DNA of 64,000 nt from Erwinia aphidicola (GCF_024169515.1 NZ_JAMKCQ010000001.1:2790001-2854000); one strand, 5' to 3'; shown: positions 36,968 through 50,135, counted from the stretch's first letter. The notes: generated by a model from the letters alone, not told the origin. A program made the numbers and translations.

Positions 36968-37639
36968 TCAGGCAGGGTGGTAAGTGCCAATCACTTCGAG
37001 AATACCGTTGATCATAAACTGCACCCCCATGCACACCAGCAGGAAGCCCATCAGGCGTGAGATAGCTTCGATGCCGCCTTTACCGACCAGGCGCATGATT
37101 GCGCCGGAACTGCGCAGGCATCCCCACAGGATCAGGCTAACGGCGATGAAGGTCAGCACCGGGGCCACCGTGATAATCCATGGCGCAAAGGTGGTGCCGC
37201 TGTGGATAGTTGAGGCGGTGCTGATGATCATCGCAATGGTGCCGGGGCCTGCCGTGCTCGGCATTGCCAGCGGCACGAAGGCGATATTAACCACCTTACG
37301 TTCGCTCATCTCATCCAGCTTGTGGTCCGCTTCCACCGACGTTCCGGCCTGCTGCTGGGGGAATAGCATGCGGAAACCGATAAAGGCGACAATCAGCCCC
37401 CCGGCGATGCGTAAGCCGGGAATGGAGATACCAAAGGTATCCATCACCACGTTACCGGCGTAGTACGCCACGGTCATAATGATAAATACGTACAGCGAAG
37501 CCTGCGCCGACTGGCGGTTGCGCTCCTGGTAGTTCATATCGCCCGCCAGGCCAAGGAACAGCGCCACGGTGGTTAGCGGGTTAGCCAGCGGCAAAATTAC
37601 CACTAGCCCAAGGCCTATGGCCTTCATCAGTTCAAACAT
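36968..37639 (-). CDS. marC: MarC-family inner-membrane protein
   Basis: A 223-residue membrane protein with about six hydrophobic segments. The MarC signature is seen in [20 protein letters not shown] and [18 protein letters not shown]. coli MarC is 221 residues; no transport substrate or clear role is known, and the older link to multiple antibiotic resistance is not supported. No marRAB genes are nearby. The ATG at 37639 gives the standard length; the in-frame extension upstream is unlikely. Confidence 0.9.
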   Translation of the reverse strand: MFELMKAIGLGLVVILPLANPLTTVALFLGLAGDMNYQERNRQSAQASLYVFIIMTVAYYAGNVVMDTFGISIPGLRIAGGLIVAFIGFRMLFPQQQAGTSVEADHKLDEMSERKVVNIAFVPLAMPSTAGPGTIAMIISTASTIHSGTTFAPWIITVAPVLTFIAVSLILWGCLRSSGAIMRLVGKGGIEAISRLMGFLLVCMGVQFMINGILEVIGTYHPA

Positions 37640-38071
37640 CAGGTGGGATCCTTTGCACACAAAAGAGGCGAAGCCATCATGCCTTAACCTCATGGGGAAG
37701 CGAAGAATAACCAGGTCACCAGCGTAAGATTTACCTTAAGATGGGGAATTGACTCACTTAGCGATAAGACTATTCGTGAGCCTGCAGCGCAGGTTAACAA
37801 TACGTTAAAATATTTTTTGTTTTAAATTAGAGAGTTAGAATTTTCATGGCTTTTTTATCATGCCGACGCTTGTACTGGGGGCGCGGTTATGAGTAAATGC
37901 ACCTGTCGGTTTTGATACAGACCCACGTATGCGAGCAATTTTAGTAAAGCAGTCTTCAGTTCAAGCGTTATTTCAAGCTTCTTCCTGACTTCCTTCTGAG
38001 TGCCTCATAGTAATCCCTGTTGACGAACCCTGTGCCCACTGTGGCTTACTACAATTTTGAAGGAAAGACCC
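37640..38071. other. 432-bp gap: marC promoter region and cold-shock leader
   Basis: This long non-coding stretch separates marC from the divergent cold-shock gene. It includes an AT-rich area at about 37798-37860 and probably a long 5' leader of the cold-shock mRNA, as in cspA. Only frames below 20 codons without ribosome sites were seen. I could not find a clear cold box. Confidence 0.4.
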
Positions 38072-38278
38072 ATGTCCCAGACTGGTTTAGTAAAATGGTT
38101 TAACGCTGAGAAAGGTTTCGGCTTCATTTCCCCAACTGACGGCAGCAAAGATGTGTTCGTACACTTCTCTGCAATCCAGGATTCAGGTTTCAAAACCCTG
38201 GAAGAAGGCCAGAAAGTTAACTTTACTATCGAAAACGGCCAGAAAGGCCCAGCAGCTGCTAACGTAACTGTTGCCTAA
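38072..38278 (+). CDS. CspA-family cold-shock protein
   Basis: A 68-residue single-stranded nucleic acid binding protein. RNP1 is KGFGFI and RNP2 is VFVHF, both intact, and the whole is a standard cold-shock domain. By sequence it is nearest to the cold-induced members (CspA/CspB/CspG) rather than CspC/CspE, since it has [16 protein letters not shown] strong ribosome site GAAGGAAAG precedes the ATG at 38072. It acts as an RNA chaperone in the cytosol. It is monocistronic with a clear terminator. Confidence 0.92.
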   Translation: MSQTGLVKWFNAEKGFGFISPTDGSKDVFVHFSAIQDSGFKTLEEGQKVNFTIENGQKGPAAANVTVA

Positions 38279-38324
38279 GTCCTCTTTCCGCTCCGGCGGT
38301 AACAGAACTTAGTTCGAAGTAAAG

Positions 38325-38351
38325 AAAACCCGCCCCAGTGGCGGGTTTTTT
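38325..38351 (+). terminator. Intrinsic terminator of the cold-shock gene
   Basis: Arms AAAACCCGCC (38325-38334) and GGCGGGTTTT (38340-38349) end in a T tract. It lies about 50 bp after the stop codon. Confidence 0.85.
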
Positions 38352-38488
38352 GCGTTTTGACCCCGCCAATAGAGTCGTTTGCTAACACTATTCTGCTGCT
38401 GCCCGCTGGATAAGTGACTGACGCCTGCCGTGAGTGTTGTTACACTTGTGTTTCGCTTCTCGCCACTACAGGTCGTTCACACAGCACG

Positions 38489-42821
<4,333 letters not shown>

Positions 42822-43067
42822 AGGGCGCATGACGATTTTGTAAAGATAAAAGGCGGGGCGATGCGAGAGCGATCGCAAGATTTATCACTGAAGAAAATCC
42901 GTTAATGTTGCCACTGATGCAGGGTTGCGGCAGGAAAACCACAGCAAAACGTTAAGTGTAGAAACGCCCTGTTAATAGCGCGTGTAAGCAGAGAATTCTG
43001 CATTGTGGCGGGCCTGAGCGGCGCTTACTATCAGCGCAAAGGGTCCTTAACGTCGTATTGAGGTTTG

Positions 43068-43229
43068 ATGATGGTGAGTATTATTAGAGCAGTGAGTATT
43101 GTGGCGCTGGTGGCGGCACTGAGTGGATGTCTGTTCCCGCCTCCGGGCGGCGGTGGCGGTGGTGGTGGCTGGGGCGGACCTGGCGGCGGCGGCGGACCTC
43201 ATGGTGGTTTCAGCGGCCCGCGCGGCTAA
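43068..43229 (+). CDS. Glycine-rich 53-residue lipoprotein
   Basis: The frame begins MMVSIIRAVSIVALVAALSG, then Cys21 (lipobox Leu-Ser-Gly-Cys), followed by a mature part of about 33 residues that is mostly Gly with Pro and Trp (PPPGGGGGGGGWGGPGG). A GAGG element lies just before the start and an intrinsic terminator follows within 10 bp of the stop. Both support a real small gene. I do not know the family. The second ATG (43071) is also possible. Confidence 0.65.
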   Translation: MMVSIIRAVSIVALVAALSGCLFPPPGGGGGGGGWGGPGGGGGPHGGFSGPRG

Positions 43230-43235
43230 CTTTAT

Positions 43236-43264
43236 CGGGGGCCTGTTTTGGCCCCCGTTTTTTT
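43236..43264 (+). terminator. Intrinsic terminator of the Gly-rich lipoprotein gene
   Basis: Arms CGGGGGCC (43236-43243) and GGCCCCCG (43250-43257) are followed by seven T residues. Confidence 0.88.
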
Positions 43265-43435
43265 AGGGCCAGCAGCCGAAAAATAACGCGTCACAATGAG
43301 CGAAACGTTTCGCCATTATTTAACAACTTTCCTCCCTTTGATCTGCGCTTAAGTCGCGAAAAAATAACGCGAATACAGGTTTTCTTTTTTCAAATCTGGT
43401 GATACCGTCTTGCTTTAACTTGCTGAGACAGTCGC

Positions 43436-43699
43436 ATGAAAAACCTCATTGCAGAATTGCTGGTCAGACTGGCGCAAAAAGAGCAGGAATCGAAAGAACT
43501 GGTCGCTCAGGTCGAAGCGCTTGAGATTGTCGTCACTGCACTGTTACGCAAAATGGACGGCGGCCAGCTTCAGCAGATCAATGACAGCATCTCCGAAGCG
43601 ATGCAGACCGCGTCCGTCACGGTCGAACCTGAGCTTTCTGAAGATATGTCACTGCTGGAAAATTACATTCAGCGCCTGCTTAACCACCCCCGCCAGTAA
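43436..43699 (+). CDS. iraP: Anti-adaptor protein IraP
   Basis: The 87-residue protein aligns along its length with E. coli IraP (86 aa), from MKNLIAELLVRLAQKEQESK to the ending LLNHPRQ. It binds the response regulator-adaptor RssB and stops delivery of sigma S to ClpXP; in E. coli it responds to phosphate starvation and magnesium limitation. It keeps the E. coli position before psiF, but phoA, which lies between them in E. coli, is missing. A paralogue lies at 19347-19640. Confidence 0.92.
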   Translation: MKNLIAELLVRLAQKEQESKELVAQVEALEIVVTALLRKMDGGQLQQINDSISEAMQTASVTVEPELSEDMSLLENYIQRLLNHPRQ

Positions 43700-43869
43700 T
43701 CTTCTTTATGCACGCGGTGCTCACAGGTCTGTGGCAGCGGGCAACGGGCGAGAAATAAAGCCTTCGTCTTATTCATTTCCCTTAAAATTTACGCAAAAAT
43801 CCCTCGCCGAAAACAAAACTCATGCCACACTTTATTGTGTCGATATAACAATAATGGGATGGGATACGC

Positions 43870-44175
43870 ATGAAAGTTCAATTAATGCTGGCGGCGGCTC
43901 TGCTGTCACTGACGGCGGCAGGCTATGCCAGCGCGGCCGAAAAAACCGCACAACAGCAAAAAATGACGGTGTGTAATCAGCAGGCGGGTGAAAAATCCCT
44001 GAAAGGGGATGAGCGTAAAACCTTTATGAGCGGCTGCCTGAAGAAGGACAGCAAAATGGATGGCATGACGCCGCAACAGATGAAGATGAAAACCTGTAAT
44101 GCCCAGGCCGGCGAAAAAATGTTGAAGGGTGACGAGCGTAAAACCTTTATGAGCAGCTGCCTGAAAAAAAGTTAA
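43870..44175 (+). CDS. psiF: PsiF, phosphate starvation-inducible exported protein
   Basis: A 101-residue exported protein with a signal peptide (to about residue 22, YASA) and two PsiF repeats: CNQQAGEKSLKGDERKTFM and CNAQAGEKMLKGDERKTFM, each ending in a Cys-Leu-Lys-Lys. The Cys pairs may form disulphides. In E. coli, psiF is co-transcribed with phoA and induced by phosphate limitation; function is unknown. Here phoA is absent and I see no clear Pho box before the gene. It is followed by a terminator. Confidence 0.9.
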   Translation: MKVQLMLAAALLSLTAAGYASAAEKTAQQQKMTVCNQQAGEKSLKGDERKTFMSGCLKKDSKMDGMTPQQMKMKTCNAQAGEKMLKGDERKTFMSSCLKKS

Positions 44176-44181
44176 CTTATG

Positions 44182-44210
44182 CGGGCGAGCGAACGGTCGC
44201 CCGATTTTCT
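44182..44210 (+). terminator. Terminator of psiF
   Basis: Arms CGGGCGA (44182-44188) and TCGCCCG (44197-44203) are followed by ATTTTCT. Confidence 0.7.
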
Positions 44211-44223
44211 CCCGCGCTTTAAC

Positions 44224-44240
44224 TAAACTAATCCTAAACC
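44224..44240. promoter_or_regulatory. PhoP-box-like direct repeat upstream of lpxO
   Basis: TAAACTAATCCTAAACC contains two 6-mers, 5 bp apart, that read GGTTTA-N5-AGTTTA on the minus strand; the PhoP consensus is (T/G)GTTTA-N5-(T/G)GTTTA, so 11 of 12 positions agree. It is about 155 bp before lpxO but in reverse orientation to the usual activating arrangement. lpxO is under PhoPQ control in Salmonella. Operation here is inference. Confidence 0.4.
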
Positions 44241-44394
44241 GCAGCGGGTTAAGCACGCTTATTGCTGCTTTCGGCACGCTGAGTTAAGAAAAATCCCATT
44301 TTTGCACTAAAATATTCGGATCTTTTTTTCGACACCCTCATGAGTCAGTCAGACTGTCTTGGATCGTGTCGCGTGCAACCTAAGGATTCGTTGT

Positions 44395-45306
44395 ATGGTG
44401 GCTTTAATCATTATCGGCATCTTTATTATTAGCGTGATTTACGCCCACTCGCGCGGAGTGGTTAAACAAAAGCTGTCGCGCCAACTATTTGACCACTCTA
44501 CTTTTATGGCACCGGTAAATATGTTTATGACCGGCCTGTCCTCACTGCCGGCGAAACAACCCTATTTCGATAGCGCTGAATTTCCCGAATTACAGAAAAT
44601 TACCGATAACTGGCAGGTTATTCGCGAAGAAGCGGTGCGCCTTCAGGACCATATTAAAGCTGCGCAGTCGCATAATGATGCCGGTTTTAACACCTTTTTT
44701 AAGCGCGGCTGGAAGCGTTTTTATCTGAAATGGTATGGCGATGCTCACCCCTCGGCACGCGAGCTGTGCCCGGTGACCAGTGAGCTGCTGAGTCAGATCC
44801 CGTCGGTCAAAGCGGCCATGTTTGCCGAGCTGCCTGCCGGAAGCCATCTGGGTAAACATCGCGATCCCTATGCCGGATCGGTGCGTTACCACCTGGGGCT
44901 ACAGACACCGAATGACGATCGCTGCTTTATTGATGTGGACGGTCAGGTACACAGCTGGCGCGATGGTGAAGCGGTGATCTTCGATGAAACCTATGTCCAC
45001 TGGGCACAAAATGCCAGCGAGCAGACGCGTATCATCCTGTTCTGCGATATTGAACGGCCGATGAAGTGGCGCTGGGCGCAGGCGGTGAACCACTGGGTTG
45101 GCACGGCGCTGATGTCGGCGGCGGCCTCTCCCAATGATGATAACGACCGCGTGGGTGGCATTAACCGCATCTTTAAGTACGTTAACGCGGTGCGTGATGC
45201 CGGGCAGAACCTGAAAAAGCGCAACCGCGCGCTCTATTATGGGATCAAGCGCACGCTGATCGTGCTGATTTTTGCGCTGATTATCATTCCGAGCGTTCTG
45301 ATGTAG
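44395..45306 (+). CDS. lpxO: Lipid A 2-hydroxylase LpxO
   Basis: Fe(II)/2-oxoglutarate-dependent hydroxylase (303 aa) of the aspartyl/asparaginyl beta-hydroxylase family, adding a 2-hydroxyl to a secondary acyl chain of lipid A. A membrane segment at residues 1-18 and another at the C-terminus (about 280-302) hold it in the inner membrane. Iron ligands are in GKHRDPYAG (His-x-Asp) and ETYVHWAQN (His). The ATG at 44395 follows AAGGA. It occupies part of the E. coli dgcC position between psiF and proC. Confidence 0.9.
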   Translation: MVALIIIGIFIISVIYAHSRGVVKQKLSRQLFDHSTFMAPVNMFMTGLSSLPAKQPYFDSAEFPELQKITDNWQVIREEAVRLQDHIKAAQSHNDAGFNTFFKRGWKRFYLKWYGDAHPSARELCPVTSELLSQIPSVKAAMFAELPAGSHLGKHRDPYAGSVRYHLGLQTPNDDRCFIDVDGQVHSWRDGEAVIFDETYVHWAQNASEQTRIILFCDIERPMKWRWAQAVNHWVGTALMSAAASPNDDNDRVGGINRIFKYVNAVRDAGQNLKKRNRALYYGIKRTLIVLIFALIIIPSVLM

Positions 45307-45335
45307 GCGCATCGACATATTTGGTTAAACATTTA

Positions 45336-45373
45336 AAAAAGGCGGCTAACCAGTGAGTTAGCCGCTTTTTTTT
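45336..45373 (+). terminator. Terminator of lpxO
   Basis: Arms AAAAAGGCGGCTAAC (45336-45350) and GTTAGCCGCTTTTT (45357-45370) continue into more T. The position is 30 bp past the lpxO stop. Confidence 0.88.
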
Positions 45374-45467
45374 ATACCTTAACGTTCGAACAGTTGCCAA
45401 CCAGCCCCTGCCTGCCAGACTTAAGATATTGATACATTTTGTGTGGATATAGCAAAAGGAGAGCTGG

Positions 45468-47000
45468 GTGAGTTATCAAAACGTTCTGGTATTAAAAGAT
45501 CTGGCAGAGAATAAACCGCTGAAAGCGCCGGTTGGCGACACCGACATTTTGCTGATTCGCCAGGGCGATGAGGTCAAAGCGTATCAGAGCGAGTGCCCCC
45601 ACTCCGGCGCCCCGCTCGAGGAGGGTGCGGTCTATCAGGGCACCCTGACCTGCCCGTGGCACAAAGCCACTTTCTCCCTGCTTGACGGTGCGCTGTGTGA
45701 ACCGCTGGCGCTCAGCGATCTGAAACGCTATCCGGTGCGGGTGGAGAACGGCATGATCCAGGTGGATCCGCAACCGATGCCGCCGCTCGCCACTTTCAGC
45801 GCGGGTGACAGCAAGCCGGTCTTTGTGATTCTGGGGACGGGCGCGGCGGGCAGTGCCGCCGCCTGGACGCTGCGCCGTGAAGGGTTTGATGGGCGCCTGG
45901 TACTGGTGGACCGCGAATCAGAGGCGCCCTATGACCGCACCGCGCTGACCAAATTTGTGCCGTCCGGAAAAATGAAAATCAGCGAAGTTCCTGCGATGCT
46001 CGATGACGACTTTTTCCAGTATGCAGAAAGGTTGCAGGGTAATGTCGAACAGCTCGACAGCCGCCAGCAGCTGCTGCGCTTTGCAGATGGCAGCACGCTG
46101 CAGTATGACAAACTGCTATTGGCCAGCGGTGGTCTTCCTCAGCGCCCCGACATTCCCGGTAACGCGCTGGCAGGGGTTCACGTTCTGCGCAGCATTGAAC
46201 AGTGCGCCGCGGTGATGAAGGCCGTGGAGCAGCAGCGTAAGCTGGTGATTATTGGCAACAGCTTTATCGGCATGGAGCTGGCGTCCGCACTGCGCGCCCA
46301 GGATATCGCGGTGCAGATCGTCGCCCCGCAGCCGCTGCCGTTCAAAGCCCAGTTTGGCGAGCAGCTGGCACGCTTTTTCCGCGATCTGCATCAGCAGAAC
46401 GGCGTGGAGTTTATCACTGACGAAGTGGCTGAGCTGACCGCCGAGAACGGACACGTCAGCGGCGTGCGGCTGAAAAGCGGCCAGCAGATTGCCAGCAGCG
46501 TGGTGGTGCTGGCGACCGGCGTTACGCCGGGCTGCGGTTTTATCCACGATATCGCTCTGCAGGACGATGGCAGTCTGGCAACCGATGAAGCGCTTCAGGC
46601 CGCTAAAAATGTCTGGGCGGCAGGTGATATCGCCAGCTATCCGGCGGAGGAGGGCCTACAGCGCATTGAGCACTGGCGCGTGGCGCAGCAGCAGGGAAGG
46701 ATTGCTGCCAAAAATATGCTGGGTGCCGGCGAGGCGTTCGACCGCGTCCCGTTCTTCTGGACGGCCCAGTTTGGCACGCGCTACGAATATCTTGGTCACG
46801 CGGAAAAATGGGATGAAGAGCGGCTGATCGGCTCGTTAAGCGATAAAACGTTCGTCATGCTTTACGGGCAGAAAGGCAAGCTGGCGGCGGTGGCCTCCTG
46901 CGGGTGCTATACCTTTACCGCCGAACTGGTGCAGCGAATGCAGCAGCCGATGACGCTGGACGCGGCGGAGCAGCTCAGCCGGGCGCATCTCTCAGCCTGA
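45468..47000 (+). CDS. Rieske-ferredoxin and FAD/NAD reductase fusion protein
   Basis: A 510-residue protein with an N-terminal Rieske domain: Cys43-x-His45 and Cys62-x2-His65 bind a [2Fe-2S] cluster (ECPHSGAPL and CPWHKATF). From residue about 110 there is a pyridine nucleotide-disulphide reductase with FAD site VILGTGAAGSAAAWTLR, an NAD-binding GNSFIGMELA and VWAAGDIASYP. The order resembles AIFM3/Nfrl-type reductases. It could be a self-contained electron donor. Start is GTG at 45468 after AAAGGAGAG. Stands alone, convergent with proC. Confidence 0.87.
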   Translation: MSYQNVLVLKDLAENKPLKAPVGDTDILLIRQGDEVKAYQSECPHSGAPLEEGAVYQGTLTCPWHKATFSLLDGALCEPLALSDLKRYPVRVENGMIQVDPQPMPPLATFSAGDSKPVFVILGTGAAGSAAAWTLRREGFDGRLVLVDRESEAPYDRTALTKFVPSGKMKISEVPAMLDDDFFQYAERLQGNVEQLDSRQQLLRFADGSTLQYDKLLLASGGLPQRPDIPGNALAGVHVLRSIEQCAAVMKAVEQQRKLVIIGNSFIGMELASALRAQDIAVQIVAPQPLPFKAQFGEQLARFFRDLHQQNGVEFITDEVAELTAENGHVSGVRLKSGQQIASSVVVLATGVTPGCGFIHDIALQDDGSLATDEALQAAKNVWAAGDIASYPAEEGLQRIEHWRVAQQQGRIAAKNMLGAGEAFDRVPFFWTAQFGTRYEYLGHAEKWDEERLIGSLSDKTFVMLYGQKGKLAAVASCGCYTFTAELVQRMQQPMTLDAAEQLSRAHLSA

Positions 47001-47004
47001 ACAG

Positions 47005-47040
47005 CGCAGCCAGCGGGTAACCCCGCTGGCTGCGTTTTTT
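47005..47040. terminator. Bidirectional terminator between the Rieske-FAD gene and proC
   Basis: Arms at 47005-47017 (CGCAGCCAGCGGG) and 47022-47034 (CCCGCTGGCTGCG) are followed by a run of seven T residues that leads into the proC stop codon. Confidence 0.85.
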
Positions 47041-47849
47041 TACTGCTTGCTCATCTGCTCGGATTTCGCCATGCACTGCTGCATCGCTTCCATCACCGCC
47101 GAGCGGAAGCCTTTCTGCTCCAGCACTCTTACTGCTTCAATGGTGGTGCCGCCCGGTGAGCACACCATATCTTTCAGTTCGCCCGGATGCTTGCCGGTCT
47201 CCAGCACCATTTCCGCTGCGCCTTTCACCGCCTGTGCGGCAAACTGGTAAGCCTGAGCGCGCGGCATCCCGCCCAGCACGGCCGCATCGGCCATCGCCTC
47301 AATAAACATAAATACATAGGCCGGGGCAGAACCGCTGACGCCGACCACCGCGTGGATCAGGTACTCCGGCACCAGCGCCGCTTTACCAAAGCCGCTAAAA
47401 ATCTCCACTACCGCATCGGCCTCTTCTTTGGTCACCAGTACATTGGGGGTGACCGAGGTCATGCCCTCGTTGACCAGCGCGGGGGTGTTCGGCATAACGC
47501 GCACGATTTTACGGTCGTGGCCAAGCACCGAGGCCAGCGAGTCCAGCGTCACGCCCGCGGCAATCGAAACCACCAGCGTCTCTTTATTCAGGCTGCCCGC
47601 AATATCTTTCATCACCGACAGGATCGCATTAGGTTTTACCGCGCCGAACAGAATATCGGCCTGCCCGGCCACTTCGGCTGCGCTCTCTGCCGGGGTGATG
47701 CCATACTGTTTCTGCATCGCCAGGTTGGTTTCGGGCTTGTGGTCAAATACCCAGATATTCTCCGCTCTGACCTGCCCGGCGGCGACCAGGCCGGCTATAA
47801 TCGCCTTCGACATATTACCGCAGCCAATGAAGCCAATTTTCTTGTCCAT
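47040..47849 (-). CDS. proC: Pyrroline-5-carboxylate reductase
   Basis: Last enzyme of proline synthesis, reducing pyrroline-5-carboxylate with NAD(P)H. With the ATG at 47849 the 269-residue protein equals E. coli ProC. The nucleotide site IGFIGCGNMSKAIIAGL is at the N-terminus; the C-terminal segment LKDMVCSPGGTTIEAV is the active-site region at the dimer interface. Its pathway partners proB and proA are in the same window, 31 kb away. Divergent from yaiI, as in E. coli. Confidence 0.97.
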   Translation of the reverse strand: MDKKIGFIGCGNMSKAIIAGLVAAGQVRAENIWVFDHKPETNLAMQKQYGITPAESAAEVAGQADILFGAVKPNAILSVMKDIAGSLNKETLVVSIAAGVTLDSLASVLGHDRKIVRVMPNTPALVNEGMTSVTPNVLVTKEEADAVVEIFSGFGKAALVPEYLIHAVVGVSGSAPAYVFMFIEAMADAAVLGGMPRAQAYQFAAQAVKGAAEMVLETGKHPGELKDMVCSPGGTTIEAVRVLEQKGFRSAVMEAMQQCMAKSEQMSKQ

Positions 47850-47989
47850 GAGATTCTCCCTGCTAATTCTGTTTACGAAGTTGGCGTGATGCCATCCCCA
47901 CACCTTAACTGGATCAGATTAAGTTTGCCATTCGGCAAAAGAATGGGAAGATCGCGCTATTCCCGACTCAATATTATAAGGAAATGGCG

Positions 47990-48439
47990 ATGCCAATCTG
48001 GGTGGATGCCGATGCGTGCCCGAAAGTGATCAAAGAAGTGCTGTACCGTGCAGCCGAGCGTGAGCAGATGATGGTGACGCTGGTGGCGAATCAGGGGCTG
48101 AGCGTGCCGCCATCGCGCTTTGTGCGCACGCTGCGCGTTCCGGCGGGCTTTGACGTGGCCGACAACGAAATTGTGCGCCGTGCGGAAGCGGGCGATCTGG
48201 TGATCACCGCCGATATTCCGCTGGCGGCCGAAGTGATGGAGAAGGGCGCGATTGCGCTGAATCCGCGCGGTGAACGCTACAGCGAAGCCACCATTCGCGA
48301 GCGGCTAACCATGCGTGACTTTATGGATACCATGCGTGCCAGCGGGGTGCAGACCGGTGGGCCGCCGGCGCTCAACCAGCGCGATCGTCAGCAGTTTGCC
48401 AATGAACTGGATAAATGGTTACAACAGCAGCGTAAGTAG
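47990..48439 (+). CDS. yaiI: YaiI/YqxD family protein (UPF0178)
   Basis: A 149-residue cytosolic protein with the family start [20 protein letters not shown] and the stretch [20 protein letters not shown], which resembles a PIN-like nuclease fold with Asp residues. Its function is not established. I chose the ATG at 47990, seven bases after AAGGA; one six bases earlier is too close to that site. Position between proC and aroL is as in E. coli. Confidence 0.92.
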   Translation: MPIWVDADACPKVIKEVLYRAAEREQMMVTLVANQGLSVPPSRFVRTLRVPAGFDVADNEIVRRAEAGDLVITADIPLAAEVMEKGAIALNPRGERYSEATIRERLTMRDFMDTMRASGVQTGGPPALNQRDRQQFANELDKWLQQQRK

Positions 48440-48446
48440 TGGCGAG

Positions 48447-48473
48447 ACCCTCTCCCGCCGGGCGGGAGAGGGT
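48447..48473. terminator. Bidirectional hairpin between yaiI and the DUF2076 gene
   Basis: Arms ACCCTCTCCCGCC (48447-48459) and GGCGGGAGAGGGT (48461-48473) nearly touch. It lies between two converging stop codons. There is no T tract, so it may also be a repeat element. Confidence 0.55.
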
Positions 48474-48481
48474 ATTAGCGG

Positions 48482-49174
48482 TCAGACAAAGTTGTCGTCA
48501 TCAAAATCATCGCCAAACGCATCATTGCTGAAGTCGTTATCGCTGGCGTAATCCTGCTGCAGGCCGTTATCCTGGCTGAGGAAGGACTGATTATCCCCGC
48601 CGTTAAAGGTATCGAGATTATTATCAAACTGCGGGTCCGGCATCGCCGGTTCGTTAATGATATTTACAATCTCTTCCGGCTGCGAGTGGTGGAACATGCT
48701 GGTCAGCATATCCGCCATCACTACGCCGCCGGCAACGCCGACCGCCGTTTGCAGGGCGCCGCCAAGGAAACCACGCCCGGCAGCAGGGGCCGCGGGCGCC
48801 TGGGCATAGGCGGGCTGCTGCTGTGGCTGGGCGGGCGCATTTCCCCACGCTGATTGCGCAGGCTGCTGGACCGGCTGCGGCTGCGAACGGCTGCCGCCGC
48901 CAAACAGCCCGGAGAGGAAACCGCCGCTGTTCTGCTGGGGCTGCTGGGCCTGTGCCAGCTTCGCTTCCAGCTCACTCACCCGGCTGTTAAGCTGCTTCAT
49001 TGCCGCTTCCTGGATCAGGATGGCCTGCGCCATGTAGTAGGGCGCGCCGGGTTGCGCTTGCACCTGCTGCTGGATCAGTTTTTCCGCCGCGGCGTCGCGC
49101 GGGCCGGACTGTGACTCTGCCTGTTTTAAGCGGGTAAACAGGCTTTCGATCAGTTGTTGTTCTTCGCTCTGCAT
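48482..49174 (-). CDS. DUF2076 domain protein
   Basis: A 230-residue protein that begins with a helical region (MQSEEQQLIESLFTRLKQAE to about residue 80), followed by a low-complexity Gln/Pro/Ala linker, a glycine-rich hydrophobic stretch (GFLGGALQTAVGVAGGVVMA) and a very acidic Asp/Asn end. This is the layout of DUF2076 proteins, which often carry a coiled start and a disordered tail. No function is known. It is inserted between yaiI and aroL relative to E. coli. Confidence 0.8.
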   Translation of the reverse strand: MQSEEQQLIESLFTRLKQAESQSGPRDAAAEKLIQQQVQAQPGAPYYMAQAILIQEAAMKQLNSRVSELEAKLAQAQQPQQNSGGFLSGLFGGGSRSQPQPVQQPAQSAWGNAPAQPQQQPAYAQAPAAPAAGRGFLGGALQTAVGVAGGVVMADMLTSMFHHSQPEEIVNIINEPAMPDPQFDNNLDTFNGGDNQSFLSQDNGLQQDYASDNDFSNDAFGDDFDDDNFV

Positions 49175-49282
49175 GGGGTTCCTCCGAAAACGGGCGATAG
49201 GTTAATTCTGACTATCCGCCGGTGAAAGTAAATGCTATCGGAGTAAGGAAATGTTGCACCCCCTTACGCGGCTTATTTATTG

Positions 49283-49372
49283 TGTAAAGTAAATGATACA
49301 ACTGTAATTTTCTTTTCAAAACATCGTGTTATTGAGGTTTTCCTCCCTGCTTGCTGTACAGAAAACGTTACT
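49283..49372 (+). promoter_or_regulatory. Candidate TyrR boxes upstream of aroL
   Basis: Three imperfect matches to the TyrR box TGTAAA-N6-TTTACA are seen at 49283-49300 (TGTAAA/GATACA), 49303-49320 (TGTAAT/TTCAAA) and 49355-49372 (TGTACA/GTTACT). The first two are 20 bp apart, or about two helical turns. aroL of E. coli is repressed by TyrR through several boxes, so this layout is plausible. No single box is perfect. Confidence 0.45.
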
Positions 49373-49476
49373 GCTGGTCCCGGTGAATAATGTCCGGTAT
49401 CATGCGTCAACGTTTTTCAATGTTTGCCCCTCGGTGCGCGATGACCCGCGTAGGAATCGTTAAGGAAGTGCCTGTT

Positions 49477-50001
49477 ATGTCATTACCCATTTATCTGATC
49501 GGCGCACGTGGCTGCGGTAAAACCACCGTGGGTCAGGCTCTTGCTCTGGCATTAGGGTACGCTTTCTGCGACACCGACCATTACCTCCAGCTCTCCAGCG
49601 GCCAGAGCGTATCGGACATTGTCAGCGCCGAAGGGTGGGAAGGATTTCGCCGTCGTGAAACCCTCGCTGTGAAATCCGTTACGCAGCCGGGGACGGTGAT
49701 TGCCACCGGCGGGGGGATGGTGCTGGCCGAAGAGAATCGCCAGTTCATGCGCGAGCAGGGGCAGGTGGTCTATCTTAATGCGGATGCAGCGGTGCTGGCG
49801 GCGCGGCTGGAAGCCTACCCGGAAGCCGAACAGCGCCCGACGCTGACCGGGCGCCCGATTGCCGAAGAGATGGTCGAAGTGCTGGCGGCGCGTGATGCGC
49901 TTTATCAGCAGGCGGCGCACCATATTATCGATGCGATGCAGTCGCCAGAAGCGGTTGTCAGCCAGATCGTCAGCGCACTCTCCCTCGCTCGCGCCAGTTA
50001 A
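49477..50001 (+). CDS. aroL: Shikimate kinase II
   Basis: Phosphorylates shikimate in the pathway to chorismate. The 174-residue protein equals E. coli AroL with the ATG at 49477 (AAGGAAG before it). The P-loop [11 protein letters not shown] is at residues 9-19; DTDHYLQ and GWEGFRRRE are shikimate-site regions and ATGGGMVL the phosphate loop. Upstream TyrR-type boxes suggest repression by aromatic amino acids. It precedes yaiA as in E. coli. Confidence 0.95.
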   Translation: MSLPIYLIGARGCGKTTVGQALALALGYAFCDTDHYLQLSSGQSVSDIVSAEGWEGFRRRETLAVKSVTQPGTVIATGGGMVLAEENRQFMREQGQVVYLNADAAVLAARLEAYPEAEQRPTLTGRPIAEEMVEVLAARDALYQQAAHHIIDAMQSPEAVVSQIVSALSLARAS

Positions 50002-50135
50002 CTTCGCCTTTTTCTCCCCCTCCTGCGCGATAAAGCGCTGTGCTTGTCTATACTTTGACAGTGGCCGGTTTGCTGGCCACGCCGTGAAAGGGATCTCTTT
50101 CGCGTGCTTTTTCTGACAGCCAAGAGGGGATGAGT

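Noticed and set aside
37846..37923. Two overlapping tiny frames (16 and 8 codons) before the cold-shock gene
   Set aside because: No ribosome site in front and no recognisable product; probably part of the untranslated leader.
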